From assembly GCF_018446385.1 (NCBI RefSeq), contig NC_055986.1:24786302-24850301 (forward strand): a stretch of DNA of 64,000 nt, given 5' to 3'. The notes under the pieces were generated by a model. That model saw only the letters and a list, made by a program, of their open reading frames with translations, was not told the origin of the DNA and did no database searches. Positions 23,060-33,966 of the stretch are shown here, in pieces. A program made the translations under genes and the position numbers. The first letter of the stretch is position 1. Each line of letters opens with the position of its first letter. Source of the DNA: Zingiber officinale (lineage: Eukaryota; Streptophyta; Magnoliopsida; Zingiberales; Zingiberaceae).

Positions 23060-24293
23060 AAGGAGGCTAATGTCCAACTGATTGGACCTGAGTCTAATTT
23101 CTGCCTGATCACCTGATTTGCTGGGTCGACAGGATGATCATGCTTCAGCTTACCCATTACTACTAGAGTTAACTTTATTTTTCTCCAAAAAATGCATATC
23201 AGACACTTGATATGATAAGCAATGTACCGATGATACGCGGGAAAACACTTTTAGCGAAATGATTTAGGTTGTATCGTCCATCATAAATGTCTATTCATGG
23301 GTAAGGCCACATGTCCCATTACCTTATTCTTTGAAGTGATAGCTGATATATGTCTTTTCATATGGACCAACTTCCTTTTTAAACTAATGCTAGGGATGCA
23401 TTGAGGATTAGTATGGACAAATACATCAAGAGGAAGTCAAACTAGCACTTTAGGTTAAGGTTCAATTGAATCATTTAGCCAATTTTAGATTTTGTGATAA
23501 ACTTGGGATTGCTGATAGATATATTTTTTAAATGTATTTTTCACAAGTAGACATGGGTAAAATATACCTCTTTACAAAATTTCTAATTTTTTGGATGTCT
23601 ATGGAATTATTGGTGTATTTCTGAAATCGGGTAAAAAATGTTGATTGGACTGGTGCAATTACTAGTCGACTAGTAATAATATTTTTCAACCATAGAATGC
23701 CTCTGTGAGTGTGTATCAATGAGGGCAGACGACTGGTGTTTGAGGCAGTCGACTGATACCAGTCTAAGACTATTTTTCAACACTGATTTTGATTGAGACA
23801 ATTCGCATAGGTGTATGAGATCTTAGGGAGATAAATACACAAGTTTAGGTCAATTTGGATGATTAAGTTTCGACAATTGGGATATTGTTGGAAATTTTTA
23901 ATGTTAGACAAAGGGGGAAAAGTAAGGTTTAGTTGGGAAAATCTTAGATGTCTTTGTGTAAGGGGAGTCTTATGATAGGTTCTTAAATATCCCTATGGTA
24001 AAATTCCTAGCTCAATGAGGAGTTTAGGTGTACGGGGAGCATTGGGATAGGTTTCAATGCATGTTTGCATTTTTGACTTGGTGGTGTAAGTCCAAGTGTG
24101 TAATCTTAACAATGTAAAGTCCATTCGACGTTGTAAGTCCAAGTGTGTAGCCTTGACAATGTAAGTCCATTTGGTGGTATAAGACCAAGTGTGTAGCCTT
24201 GGCAACGTAAGTCCATTTGTTATTAGCATATTATTTTTTCTATTATGTTTTTCCTAACTTAAATGTATTGCCAAATATAAAAAAGGGAGAGAT
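23060..24293 (+). mobile_element. Sirevirus-like copia, 3' internal non-coding region
   Basis: The stretch shows no coding domains. It ends in AAAAAAGGGAGAGAT, a polypurine tract directly before the LTR at 24294. At about 24085-24220 there are three copies of a 45-50-bp repeat (GTAAGTCCAAGTGTGTAGCC). The left limit is not clear; 23060-23460 may still belong to the Tat-like element. Confidence 0.45.
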
Positions 24294-25333
24294 TGCTAGA
24301 GCAATCCCAATGGTCGGTGTGACCATGTGTTTTGATATTTGGGCAAAGAGTTTAAGTTAGATTCATCCTTATATTTGATATGTGTATATGAGTGTGCAGG
24401 TTTACAGAATACACATATGACTCAATTTGATGGCTTCGGGTCCGGTGAAGGATGGAGCATCCGAGGGACCGTGGATAAGGCAGCAAGGACAAGGGCTGAG
24501 GGAAGTAACTTCGAGGCATACATGAAGGATGACATTGGGGACGAGTCACAGGCTTGAATATATCCGAGGGACAAGAGCCAAAGGGAGTAGGCTTGAAGGC
24601 AAGAGGTCAAGGCTGCAAAAGAAGAGTCAAGTCAGTCGGGAAGGTCCAAGTGCTAAGAGAAATGTACTCGGGAAGGAGAATCTTAGGTTTAGGGTTGTAC
24701 TAGTCAATTGATGTATGTACCAGTCGACTAGTAGTCAAGCTGGAGAGAACATAATGCTTCTGTTCTCTCAACCGAAGTGAAGCAACCGATTGGTCCTAGC
24801 ACTAGTCGACTGGTATCGAACCGTTGGAGCTATAGCGATCGAATTCCACAAAGGACCAGTCTACTGGTGTTGACACCAGTCGACTAATAACGATAGTTTC
24901 AGCTTGGCTATTTTCCCAAGCTCTATATAATGGAGCTTGTGATGGTTGACTTTGGTTGACGAAATTGGACTTGGTTAAAGTCTAATTAGAGTCTCCAAGC
25001 CTAAGCAACAATCCGTGTGTTCTTGGTCGAGTTGTGGCAAGGTTTCTCCACCGACAAGGAGGATTGTGATAGTCGGAGTTTTCAATGACTAATCCACTGA
25101 AGGATTGAGGAGATCGTCCGCCTTACGGATAGCTGTAGAGTAGGAGCAAGTTATCTTCGAACCACGTAAACGATCATGTATCTTGGTTTGCTTTCTTGTC
25201 TTGCCTTTAGCTTTTATATTTGTATTTGTATTTGTTTATTTTCCGCTGTGCACTAACGAATACATAGAAAGTGATCAACTTGGGGTCAACGTCTATTCAA
25301 GTCTCCTTCTAGTCGACCATCCGATCCCCTACA
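24294..25333 (+). mobile_element. Sirevirus-like copia 3' LTR
   Basis: The LTR starts TGCTAGAGCAATCCC after the polypurine tract and ends CATCCGATCCCCTACA. Its end zone (GTCAACGTCTATTCA...CTTCTAG...) parallels the end of the LTR at 36576-37853. It carries several GTCGACTGGT-type motifs. Size is 1,040 bp. No partner LTR was found in the window. Confidence 0.55.
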
Positions 25334-25348
25334 TTCAGTGCCAAAAGA

Positions 25349-26419
25349 TGTCGACTAATGGAAGGTGTACAATCTTCCACTGAGGAATCTTCCATTACAT
25401 GTGTATGAACAACCTTTTGTAACATCCACAATAATGATAGAAATTGAGTAGTCATCCTCATAAGAAGGTTTTGTTGCATGTATGTGTCAGATATTAGAAT
25501 ATTCCCTGGTGAATAGTTGTTATTTACTGATGGGTTGTTGTGATTTCATGATAATATTATCCCCTAGATGTAGCCCGACTGAATCTTTAGCCGACCGAGG
25601 TATCCTGGCCGAATCTTTAGTCGACCTACTATATACTGTGATGTCTGTCTATAAAGGGTGGGTATCCAAGTCCCAAAAGATCCAATCTATCCTTGGATCG
25701 ATCAGTCATATGCTATGAGACTTACCCTAAAATGCTCTGTGATCTGGAAGTCTGGCTGGATCTACATCTGACCTGGTTTGTAATGAGAATTGTTTTATGT
25801 TTTTGCCTTGTGTATACATATATGAGATGGGAATATCTAGCCATGAAAACCTGACTAACCTTATGACCAACCAACTATATAAAGGGAGATTGACATATGA
25901 GAAGTGGGGAATCGAGATTCAGAGGTTCGACCGGCTAAACGTTGAGAATTATATTATAGAGCTGATTAGTATACTGAACATCTTGGCTCTCCAAGTTCAA
26001 CCGGATTTCATCTTGGCTAGCTATATGCTAAGATATTGCCTTTGTTATATGTTGAGAGGATATTTATGAAAGATGAGGAGCTAAGCCTCGTATTTCCGGC
26101 CGACATTAGGATGGTTCGGGTTTATTTTGTATATCTTGGCATCAAATAAAGTGATAAGTTCTCTCAGTCCGACCGGCCCAAGGGTCGGCTGATCGTATAT
26201 AGAAAGACTTATACCCAAAGAATGTAGAACTAAATTCCTTAAATCCGGCTGATGTATATTGGGTCTTGGTAAAAATAATACTGAATGAAAAATTGGGTCT
26301 TGGTAAAAATAATCCGTTCAGATGTATATATTCTGACATTATCTATCATTTCACCACTACCATCCTATCTTAACCTTGCCTAACACGATTTTTGGGTCCA
26401 CTTACAGCCTACCGCATCA
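25349..26419 (-). mobile_element. Tat-like LTR copy (minus), second
   Basis: On the minus strand it begins TGATGCGGTAGG and ends GTCGACA at 25349. It aligns throughout with 21942-23035. The sequence after its end (TTTTGGCACTGAA on the minus strand) could be a degenerate primer-binding site. The two copies may be the two LTRs of one element, but the outer flanks show no matching TSD, so they may be independent. Confidence 0.6.
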
Positions 26420-26593
26420 TGCCCTTCTGCAATATCCAGTCAAAACACAACTAGACTTCTTGATTCCTTATTCGAATCCAAATTATATTTCTTAATTTCT
26501 TAAACATATCCAATCCGATGTAAACAACAATAAAGGGAAGGACCGCAGCTTTTGCTGCAGCCATGTTCAGCTAAAGAAGCCGGCGAGCAAGTT

Positions 26594-27499
26594 TCAATAT
26601 TTCCAAACCCCACTCATGTTCGTCAGTGGGGCTACATCAAGGAACAGAGGATCAACGAACGCCGGCGAGGAAACAGAGGAAGCAGGTAACCAAGGCGAAG
26701 CAATAGAGCTACCATCGTCCACACTGTCGAAGGGGCTTGTTGCCGGAATCCTTTGGCTTTGGTAGTAGTCTCCACTTCCTGGTAGTGGTAGTAGTAACCT
26801 CGAGCAATCACCCAACGCTGCCGTCGTCGTCGTAGACGGAACATAGTTAGGAACAAGGAATTGAACCGCTGGGGAAACAGAGGACGGGGGAGGCCGGTGA
26901 AGGTGGACGTGCTCGGGGAAGTTGACCTTTGCTCGGCTTCCCTTGAATCGAATCGCAGCGGCGTCGTAGGCCCACGCCGCGTCCTCCGCAGTTGCGAAGG
27001 TCCCCAGCCACACTCTGGCGGCCTTATGCGGGTCGCGGATCTCCGCTGCCCATTTTCCCCACGGCCTCCTCCTGACGCCGCGGTACTTTCTCTCGCCGAT
27101 TTCCGCTGACGTGTCCCCTTCCGTTGCTTCTGTCGGAACTTGACAGCTTCCGGCACCCCCAAAACAAGATTCGTAATACTTCACTCCCACCCCCGGCAGC
27201 AGCTCCTCTCTAGCCCTTTTCTGTCCGGCCTCGTCGCCGGAGGACATGGGAGAGTAAGAGGAGGATACACAAGATGACGAAGAAGAGGGCGAAGCAGAAG
27301 AAGAGGGAGAGGCCGACGTGGACTCCCTGGACACGACATGGACCAAGGCCGACACCATGGTCGACGTCTCCCAAGCCAAGAGGCTGCCGGAGAGCAACCA
27401 CGCTGCAGGATTCTCGTCGATCCCGGACACTACTGCTCCGGAGAATCCATGATCACCGGAGATGAAGGGGAGACTTGCCACTTCGTTTTCGTGGTACAT
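26594..27499 (-). CDS. AP2/ERF transcription factor, ERF group X (ABR1/RAP2.6/ERF113-like)
   Basis: A single exon of 301 residues. One AP2/ERF domain spans about 139-196. It starts [20 protein letters not shown], with [26 protein letters not shown] and NFPE following. [19 protein letters not shown] is the GCC-box-binding core of ERF proteins; the single domain and the Ala/Asp contact positions separate it from DREBs. The pattern is closest to the ABR1/RAP2.6/ERF110-113 group, which acts in ABA, wounding and stress responses. The N-terminal region has a Ser-rich tract (59-88); QKRAREE (93-99) is a likely basic nuclear signal. The C-terminal half is Ser/Pro-rich and low in complexity. GC content is high. 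The start at 27499 is the first ATG of the frame. Exact orthology is not determined. Confidence 0.93.
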   Translation of the reverse strand: MYHENEVASLPFISGDHGFSGAVVSGIDENPAAWLLSGSLLAWETSTMVSALVHVVSRESTSASPSSSASPSSSSSCVSSSYSPMSSGDEAGQKRAREELLPGVGVKYYESCFGGAGSCQVPTEATEGDTSAEIGERKYRGVRRRPWGKWAAEIRDPHKAARVWLGTFATAEDAAWAYDAAAIRFKGSRAKVNFPEHVHLHRPPPSSVSPAVQFLVPNYVPSTTTTAALGDCSRLLLPLPGSGDYYQSQRIPATSPFDSVDDGSSIASPWLPASSVSSPAFVDPLFLDVAPLTNMSGVWKY

Positions 27500-28632
27500 G
27501 GCTGACTCGTGAAGGGCTGCGGCTTTAAAACTGAGTGGCGGAAGGCGGGTATTTAAAACAAATGCAAAGCACGTTTTCGATGACGGCCCAGTATGTGATT
27601 GGGTGGGAGATGCCGTTCACACACTCTTTTATGGTAGGTATGTGTTCTATGGAATCAGTCGTAGATTAGGAACAAAGTCAGCGGTACTAGATTCTAAAAT
27701 ATCTAACGTCGACAAAAGTCATCGCGACCACGGCCGACATGCACTAATGCTAAGTGTTTTACCATCCGTATTTTAGGGGGTTAAATTTAAAATGCATTTG
27801 CACTTTAATATTCATTAAAAATCGTATTTATTCGATTATAACCTCAAAGAAAATTATAATAGATTTTTTTTACCTAATAACTGATTTGATAATAACCCCA
27901 ATTATATTGTGTACAGACTGAATACTTTTTGTACCCTTTAAACTTCAACCTAGACTAAAGAATTTCACAGAACATATATATACATACTTTACTTATTTCC
28001 CTTTTTTTTTTTTTTGTTGTTGCAAACTGTTTAAGTTTAATATATATAAATAAGAAGTATGTCGACCATGATTTATGATTTTGAGAAAATAGACACTTGT
28101 GGCCCCTCGGGGTCAAGCTTTTGGAATATGTTGGAAGTGTTTTAGGTGCGGTGTATCTTCATTCTGTTTTGTTGTTTACGATGCTTATTAACATAAATAG
28201 GTCCCATCTTTTAAATTTATTTATTATTTACCCTGAGGCCGACTAAGTTATATATTCTTGGATGATACTAACAATTAACTTTAGATGAATTCATAAAACA
28301 CAAATAGTTAAGAAAAGTTTAATGCCATTCCTTTTGACATCCATCGTGATGTGGTTGGTGAAAATAACTATGTTTTGGTGTGTGAAAATGCTGACCAAAT
28401 AATTAATTGACATCGCTAATCGCCCATCCCTCTAATTAAAACAATAGAACATTCTCTTGATAACTTGACATTTGACCCGAGTTAAATACTTAAATTCCCC
28501 GCGGAAGAAAAATATCCACAAAGACAGCTACATCTTCGTTGCCATCTGTGGAAGCAGAATGAAGTTGTCTCACGCTCAACGTCCTTGATTTCTATACCGT
28601 GGATTCTGAATATAAAATCTGTTTATTTTCTT
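27500..28632. promoter_or_regulatory. ERF upstream region and AT-rich intergenic DNA
   Basis: A TTTAAATA sequence on the minus strand at about 27547-27554 could be the TATA box, about 50 bp before the start codon. Beyond about 27780 the sequence is AT-rich with a T-run at about 28003 and no recognised gene or repeat. Confidence 0.4.
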
Positions 28633-29480
28633 GGGCAAAAGTTAAAAGGATAAATCCCACTTTTAATAAAAAAATATATTAAAAGGAGTCTCATCTTAAT
28701 ATTTTTAATGTTTATATTATCCAACTGGATTTCATATTATTATTTCCCATTTAAATCCTGAGTCTATTAGACACGATGTAGCAATTATGCATTCATATTT
28801 GTTATACAGATTATAATAACTATGATTTTATAGTTAATACCATACATATTTAACTTATTTGAAAATATTCACATCATATCAACAATGAAATCGTAGTTAT
28901 TATCATATGAAATTGACATGTTCACATAATATTTAGGTTATAGTAGCTATCAAACCATAGCTGCTCCAACATGTGTAGTAGCTACCAAACTAAGTAGGCA
29001 TCCTCTAGTCCGTAAATTATGGATTAGGGGATGGTCCATTGCATGAGGACCCTTGATTTAGATAGACTCCACCTTTAAATAGGTAGGGTCCATCCAAATC
29101 AAGAGTCTAAAAAAGTGGACCATCTTCTGGTCCGTAATTTACGGACCAGAGGATCCATCCTCATCAAATTGTACCTAATACAATATGTTTAGCAACTATG
29201 ATTTTATAGTTGTTACAACACATTCAATCTGCTCCATCAAATATTTATATTCTAGTCGTTATCAATGTAGTAGCTATGATTTTGTAGTTGTTATAATATG
29301 TCAGACTGATTCATATATGTGTAGTAGCTATTGTTTTATAGTTGTTATAATATAGATTGGACATAATCATTTAATATTTATATCCTAATAACTACCAATG
29401 TAGTAGCTATATAGTTTTATAATTGTTATAATGTGTCTGACTTGTTTAGAATTTAAATGAAAAATTTAGGTGAGAGATAA
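28633..29480. mobile_element. Degenerate MULE-like element
   Basis: The left end GGGCAAAAGTTAAAAGG resembles the terminal inverted repeat of the MULE-like element at 60340. Inside are repeated TAGTAGCTATGATTTTATAG and TTGTTATAAT modules, related to the TAGTAGCTACGAAATCGTAG modules of 60500-60700. Inner segments near 28740 and 29450 pair in inverted orientation (CATTTAAAT, AGACAC). The right terminus was not found, so the element is probably truncated. Confidence 0.45.
28999..29157. mobile_element. Hairpin MITE nested in the MULE-like element
   Basis: The two halves are near-perfect inverted repeats. The left arm begins GCATCCTCTAGTCCGTAAAT and continues GGATGGTCCA; the right arm ends TTTACGGACCAGAGGATCC. 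Internal CCTTGATTTAGATAGACTCC pairs with a matching segment on the right. At about 160 bp it could fold as one long stem. The superfamily is not assigned. Confidence 0.6.
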
Positions 29481-30585
29481 TAATAAGAACCGAAGAGTAA
29501 TTGATAACTATATATCAAAGCAAAAGATGACATTACTCATCCCAAATAATTTAATATCATAGCTCCATAATAAAATATAGATCGAAAAATCGCTCTATTA
29601 ATTTTTTTTACTGGGAAGTAACAGTCACTAGTGGCACAAGGAAAGAAAGGGAACATCGGGAAAGATGTTCGAGTTGAGTTGGCAAAGATGACTCTGCTTG
29701 CCCAGTGCCTCCATCAATTTATTCATGATCAACACGGAGGAGAAAGTAAATTCTAGATGAAAATAATGAGTGACATACGACGGAGGAGGGAAAGATGTTG
29801 AAGTCGAGCCTGAGGGCCCTAACTCTAGAAATTGAGGCATCGTTCGAGTCAAAATGCAAGTTCAAGGCTTCCAGATGCAAATAAGAATTGCTGGAGTTGA
29901 ACTTGGCATATTGCTGGTGCTCTATGTCAATGCTAGTGATGGAGAACAGTCAATCACGGATGCTTGAAGACGACGACCGAGGGGATAATGGGTGTTGACC
30001 TGTCACTAGCATAGCCGACTTATTGAAATCGTGCCACAACAAATGTAAAAAAATGGCATAAGGAGAAATCGAAGAAGAATTAATTGAGAGAAAAGGATAA
30101 TGAATTATCACGGTTCATGTGTTTACGCCATAGAACTCTCTATTAAAATTATTTTATATATATATATATATAACTAACACTCAAGTCATATATATAGTAT
30201 TTGGATAAAAATATAATAAGTAAACCTAAAAGCCTTAAACTCCCTGCGCCTCTGGCACGGGGCACGGGGCACGGCTAGGCCATGTCCGAGCATGGCCGTT
30301 CACTCATATCCAAATATGGCCAAGACGTGTCTGATAGCATGATTGTACCTGTGCAAATAGAGGCATGGCCTGGCCGTGCCTTCGAGCATGGCTTGGTCAT
30401 GCCTTCGAGCATGACTGTGTCTTATGATGGTCAAATATGAGTCATCGTCAACAATCTTCACCTTAACGAGTATCCATCTCTTTGGAGAACTACAAGCATT
30501 TGAGAAGAACTCCTAAAACGTCGAGTTTGGGCTACCTCCATCTAGCAACTAGATAAAGTTCAATCAATACTTGAACTTTTCTATG
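29481..30585. other. Intergenic sequence without recognised genes
   Basis: Nothing coding is recognised. At about 30245-30420 a low-complexity stretch repeats GGCACGG and CGAGCATGGC/TGGCC-type motifs (minisatellite-like). The border at about 30586 is where the truncated LTR of the next element begins. Confidence 0.5.
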
Positions 30586-31336
30586 GTAACTGGTGTACTT
30601 TTCCGCAGCTCCCTCATCCTTCGGACGCACCGAGCCCGTCGGCTCCCTTCCCGTGTCGTCCTTCTCGCTAGTTGCGTCTTCCGCTCGACTTCTTGCATTC
30701 CTAAGCTCCTGCACACTCAGACACAGAGATCAAACACAAAGCAGGACCTAACCAACTTGGTTGATCACATCAAAACAACCACGAGGTCTAACAATCTCCC
30801 CCTTTTTGATGTGCATCAACTCAAGTTCAAGTTAAGGTAAAAATAGACAAACAGTAATTTTAAAGAAAATTACTAAATTAACATGTTAAGCATAAATTTG
30901 TAATAAATAAAATTACAACTATTTAATTAAGAGTTAAACAAAAATTTTTAAAAATATTTTTAAAACTCAGAGTTATTAAAAAAAACTCTCTCCCCCTACA
31001 CTTGTACCTATCTCTCCTCCTTTGATCACAGGAAAAAAAACGGGGTAATAATAAGAGAATATGAATTTTTTTTTAAAAAAAAAATCCAAGTAAAATGAAT
31101 TTTTAGAATTTTCTAGAAAAAAAATTCTAAGCAAACTAAATTTTTAGAATTTAAAAAAATCTAAGTAAAATGAATTTTTAGAATTTTTTAGAAAAGAAAT
31201 TTATAAGTAAACTGAATTTTTAGAATTTTCTAGAAAAGAAATTTTTAAGTAAATCGAATTTTTAGAATTTTCAAGAAAATGTTTGAAAAACTTTCAAAGC
31301 ATTATTTAATTCTAGTTTAAATATTTTTTCAGAAAG

Positions 31337-31470
31337 TTAATTAAACATTTTATTTCAATATTTCAGCTTCCAGGTCGTGGCGAGGCACTAGGCCTTCTTG
31401 GTTATTAGAGCAACAACCACTTCCTTAGACAAAGCCTCATAAAGAAATTTTAACATTTAATTTTCTTACT
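31337..31470 (-). other. Shared non-coding module, copy A
   Basis: On the minus strand it carries the landmarks GCTTTGTCTAAG, GTGGTTGTTGCTC, CCAAGAAGGCCTAGTGCC, TCGCCACGACCTGGAAGC and a trailing TTTAATTAA. The same ordered landmarks recur at 39951-40080, 42999-43133 and 50335-50460 in different copia elements. It is non-coding here and lies just 3' of gag. Confidence 0.6.
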
Positions 31471-31494
31471 GGAAGCTTTAATAATAAAAGAAAT

Positions 31495-32913
31495 TTATTC
31501 TAATAAGTCTTTTGGAACCCAATAGAGGTTCCTTCCTACTAGATTAATTAGAAACTTAGGGGGTATATAATTCTTGGGAATTTTCCTAAGTTGACCTTGA
31601 TGATGTTTAACATACCAGTTTAATTTTCCATAAATCTTAAGTTTTGACTTTTGAAAAACATTTGTTTTAAAACATGCATCAGTCTTCGATTTTTCAATTT
31701 CATCTTTCAATTTTGCATTCTCTAATTTCAAATGTTCATTTTCCTTTTCTAATTTATCTAACTCTTTAGAAATGGCTTTAATAAAGCGAAAGGACTGAGT
31801 AGGGGTAAGATTACGCAGCTGACTTACCTGACTTGGTGATGCTCCCCCTTCACTGTAGCTTTCCTCTTCTGATGTTCCTCCCCCTTCATCTATGCTCATC
31901 TCTGAGCTTGACTCTTCTTCCAGCTGATGGTTAGCCATTAGCGCTAACCCCGAGAAGGCTTCGACGTCTAATTCGGAAGAAGACGAATCTGACCAAGTGG
32001 CCTTCGGGTTCTTGTGCTTGAAGGATTCTGATTTCTTGTACTTTGTCTTTTCCTTCTCTTTCTCCTTTTTCTTTAATTTTGGACAGTCATCTTTGATGTG
32101 TCCTTCTTCGTTGCAGTTGTAGCAATGAACCGTTCTTTTTCTTTGCTGATGCCTCTTTGTCTGCGATCTAAATTTATTAGAATTAAAAAAATTATTGAAG
32201 CGTCTTACCAATAGTGCCGCTTTAGATTGGTCGATCGAGGCTTCGGAGTCATAATCATTTATTCTTGCCTTTAAGGCAATGTTCTGACTTGTTTTCTCCA
32301 CTTCATTGGACTCTGCAATCCGAGATTCATGAAGTTCAAAAGTTGAAAATAAATTTTCTAAAGTACTTACCTCGAAGTCCTTAGAGATGTAGTATGCATC
32401 TACTAAGGAGGCCCACTCGGGAGTTCTCGGGAAGGCGTTGAGCGCGTACTGGATCGAGTCCCGGTTCGTTACTTTTTGTCCAAGGTTGCTTAGTTGAGTT
32501 ATTAGCTCCTTAATACTTACTTGGAGTTGTGCTACCTTCTCTCCATTGTTCATCCGGAGGTTCATAAGCTGGGTCCGAAGGATGTCGCGTCTTGCTAGCT
32601 TTGCTTTTGAGGTGCCTTCGTGGAGCTCCAGGAATTTATCCCAGAGGTCTTTAGCGGAGTCGTAACTTCCAATCCGACTTACCTCCTGGGGCGGCTGAAC
32701 ACTGAGCAGGTGAAATTCGGCCTTTCCGTTGGCCACGCAATCGGCCTGCTCCTTCTTTGTCCAGTTGCACTCTTCTTTATCTTTTGGCGCTGCATATCCA
32801 TACTTCATTATTAAAAGTATATCAAATTTAGTTTTAAAAAATACCTCCATTTTTCGCTTCCAAGTAGCGAAGTCTTCATCAAACTTTGGGGGATGAATGT
32901 TCACGCCGGCCAT
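31495..32913 (-). CDS. Gag protein of Sirevirus-like element A
   Basis: This is a retrotransposon-encoded gag of 472 residues starting MAGVNIHPPKFD. Domains in order: a UBN2/DUF4219-type copia gag region (1-210), with LWDKFLELHEG and QYALNAFPRTPEWASLVDAY; a basic stretch; one CCHC zinc knuckle (CYNCNEEGHIKDDC, at about 270); a Lys/Glu-rich region; a Ser/Glu-rich acidic region; and a coiled coil rich in LEKENEHLKLENAKLKDEI near 390-415. It would package element RNA. The reading frame is long and continuous, in contrast to the other retroelement remains here. It is part of a mobile element and not a host gene. Confidence 0.8.
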   Translation of the reverse strand: MAGVNIHPPKFDEDFATWKRKMEVFFKTKFDILLIMKYGYAAPKDKEECNWTKKEQADCVANGKAEFHLLSVQPPQEVSRIGSYDSAKDLWDKFLELHEGTSKAKLARRDILRTQLMNLRMNNGEKVAQLQVSIKELITQLSNLGQKVTNRDSIQYALNAFPRTPEWASLVDAYYISKDFEVSTLENLFSTFELHESRIAESNEVEKTSQNIALKARINDYDSEASIDQSKAALLVRRFNNFFNSNKFRSQTKRHQQRKRTVHCYNCNEEGHIKDDCPKLKKKEKEKEKTKYKKSESFKHKNPKATWSDSSSSELDVEAFSGLALMANHQLEEESSSEMSIDEGGGTSEEESYSEGGASPSQVSQLRNLTPTQSFRFIKAISKELDKLEKENEHLKLENAKLKDEIEKSKTDACFKTNVFQKSKLKIYGKLNWYVKHHQGQLRKIPKNYIPPKFLINLVGRNLYWVPKDLLE

Positions 32914-33966
32914 CGTCCTGATCTTTGTGCTTCAGTCGGTGGTTAGTCCTTCTGAGGTTGTCGGACTCTGATACCACTTATTGGTGCAGCGGAGGCCGAC
33001 AACAAGGGGGTGAATTGCCTGAAAAATTAAAATTATACCCTCCTTGTGCTTTCAACTCAAAAATGCAATAGCAATAATAAAATAACTGAAACAAAGAAAC
33101 AGAAATAAAACAGAGACTCAGCAGTTAACCTAGTTACAACAAAAAATGTTGTTAATCCAGGGCGATGAAAAGCGCACTATAAAAAGTCTCCTTTACTGAA
33201 GGTGGAGAAGCCTTTTACACTCTAACAGCTCAGAACTATTGCTAGGAATGAATACAGAGTTGATTGAACAATTGATCTCTAATTCCTAGGTCTATGGGTC
33301 CTTTTATAGGCCCTGGAAACTCTATCTCATAGGTCTAAGGCGCCTCCAATAGAGGTCCAAGGCGCCTCCAATGAGTTGTTCGGATAGAACTCTATCCGAA
33401 CCTCAACGGTCATTTTGACCTGGCTCAAGGCGCCTTCAACAAGCAATGAAGGCGTCTTCAACAAGCAATGAAGGCGCCTTCAATGTTGAAGGTGCCTTCA
33501 ATGTTGAAGGTGTCTTCAATGCATGTTTAAGGTGGCTTCAAGGTTCCTGCTATAAATACCTTCCTGCTTGCATGGTATAAATAGTTTCCAGCCCCTTTTG
33601 ACTTCTTTTCTTCTTCACTTTGACTTCCAAATCTCCGTTTGCTTAGGTGATTTCGGCCAACTGAAATAGGGCTCACCCGAACCCAATTTTCAGCCTTCTC
33701 CTCGAGCAGCCTTCCTCCCCGGCTTAATGCCCCTTGAACGCCACACACGTTTTTCTCGCCCACCGGTGTACTCTTCCGCAGCTCTCTCATCCTTCGGACG
33801 CACCGAGCCCGTCGGCTCCCTTCCCGTGTCGCCCTTCTCACTAGCTGCGTCTTCCGCTCAACTTCCTGCGCTCCTAAGCTCTTGCACACTCAGACACAGG
33901 GATCAAACACAAAGCAGGACCTAACCAACTTGGTTGATCACGTCAAAATAACCACGGGGTCTAATA

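Larger units (their letters stand above)
30586..33966 (-). mobile_element. Sirevirus-like copia element A (minus), gag without pol
   Basis: On the minus strand the order is: 5' LTR 33966-32979 (988 bp); a primer-binding site TGGTATCAGAG (initiator Met tRNA) at about 32978-32966; gag 32913-31495; non-coding DNA with the shared module at 31470-31337 and A-rich repeats; a polypurine tract AAAAAGGGGGAGAT at 30807-30794; and the first about 208 bp of the 3' LTR (30793-30586). No protease, integrase or RT lies between gag and the polypurine tract. It abuts plus-strand element D at 33967 inside D's RT region, so A probably inserted there. It is broken by truncation at its 3' end. Confidence 0.75.

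Noticed and set aside
26632-27162. 176-codon minus-strand frame overlapping the ERF gene
   Set aside because: It is the ERF coding sequence read in another frame, Arg-rich without a domain.
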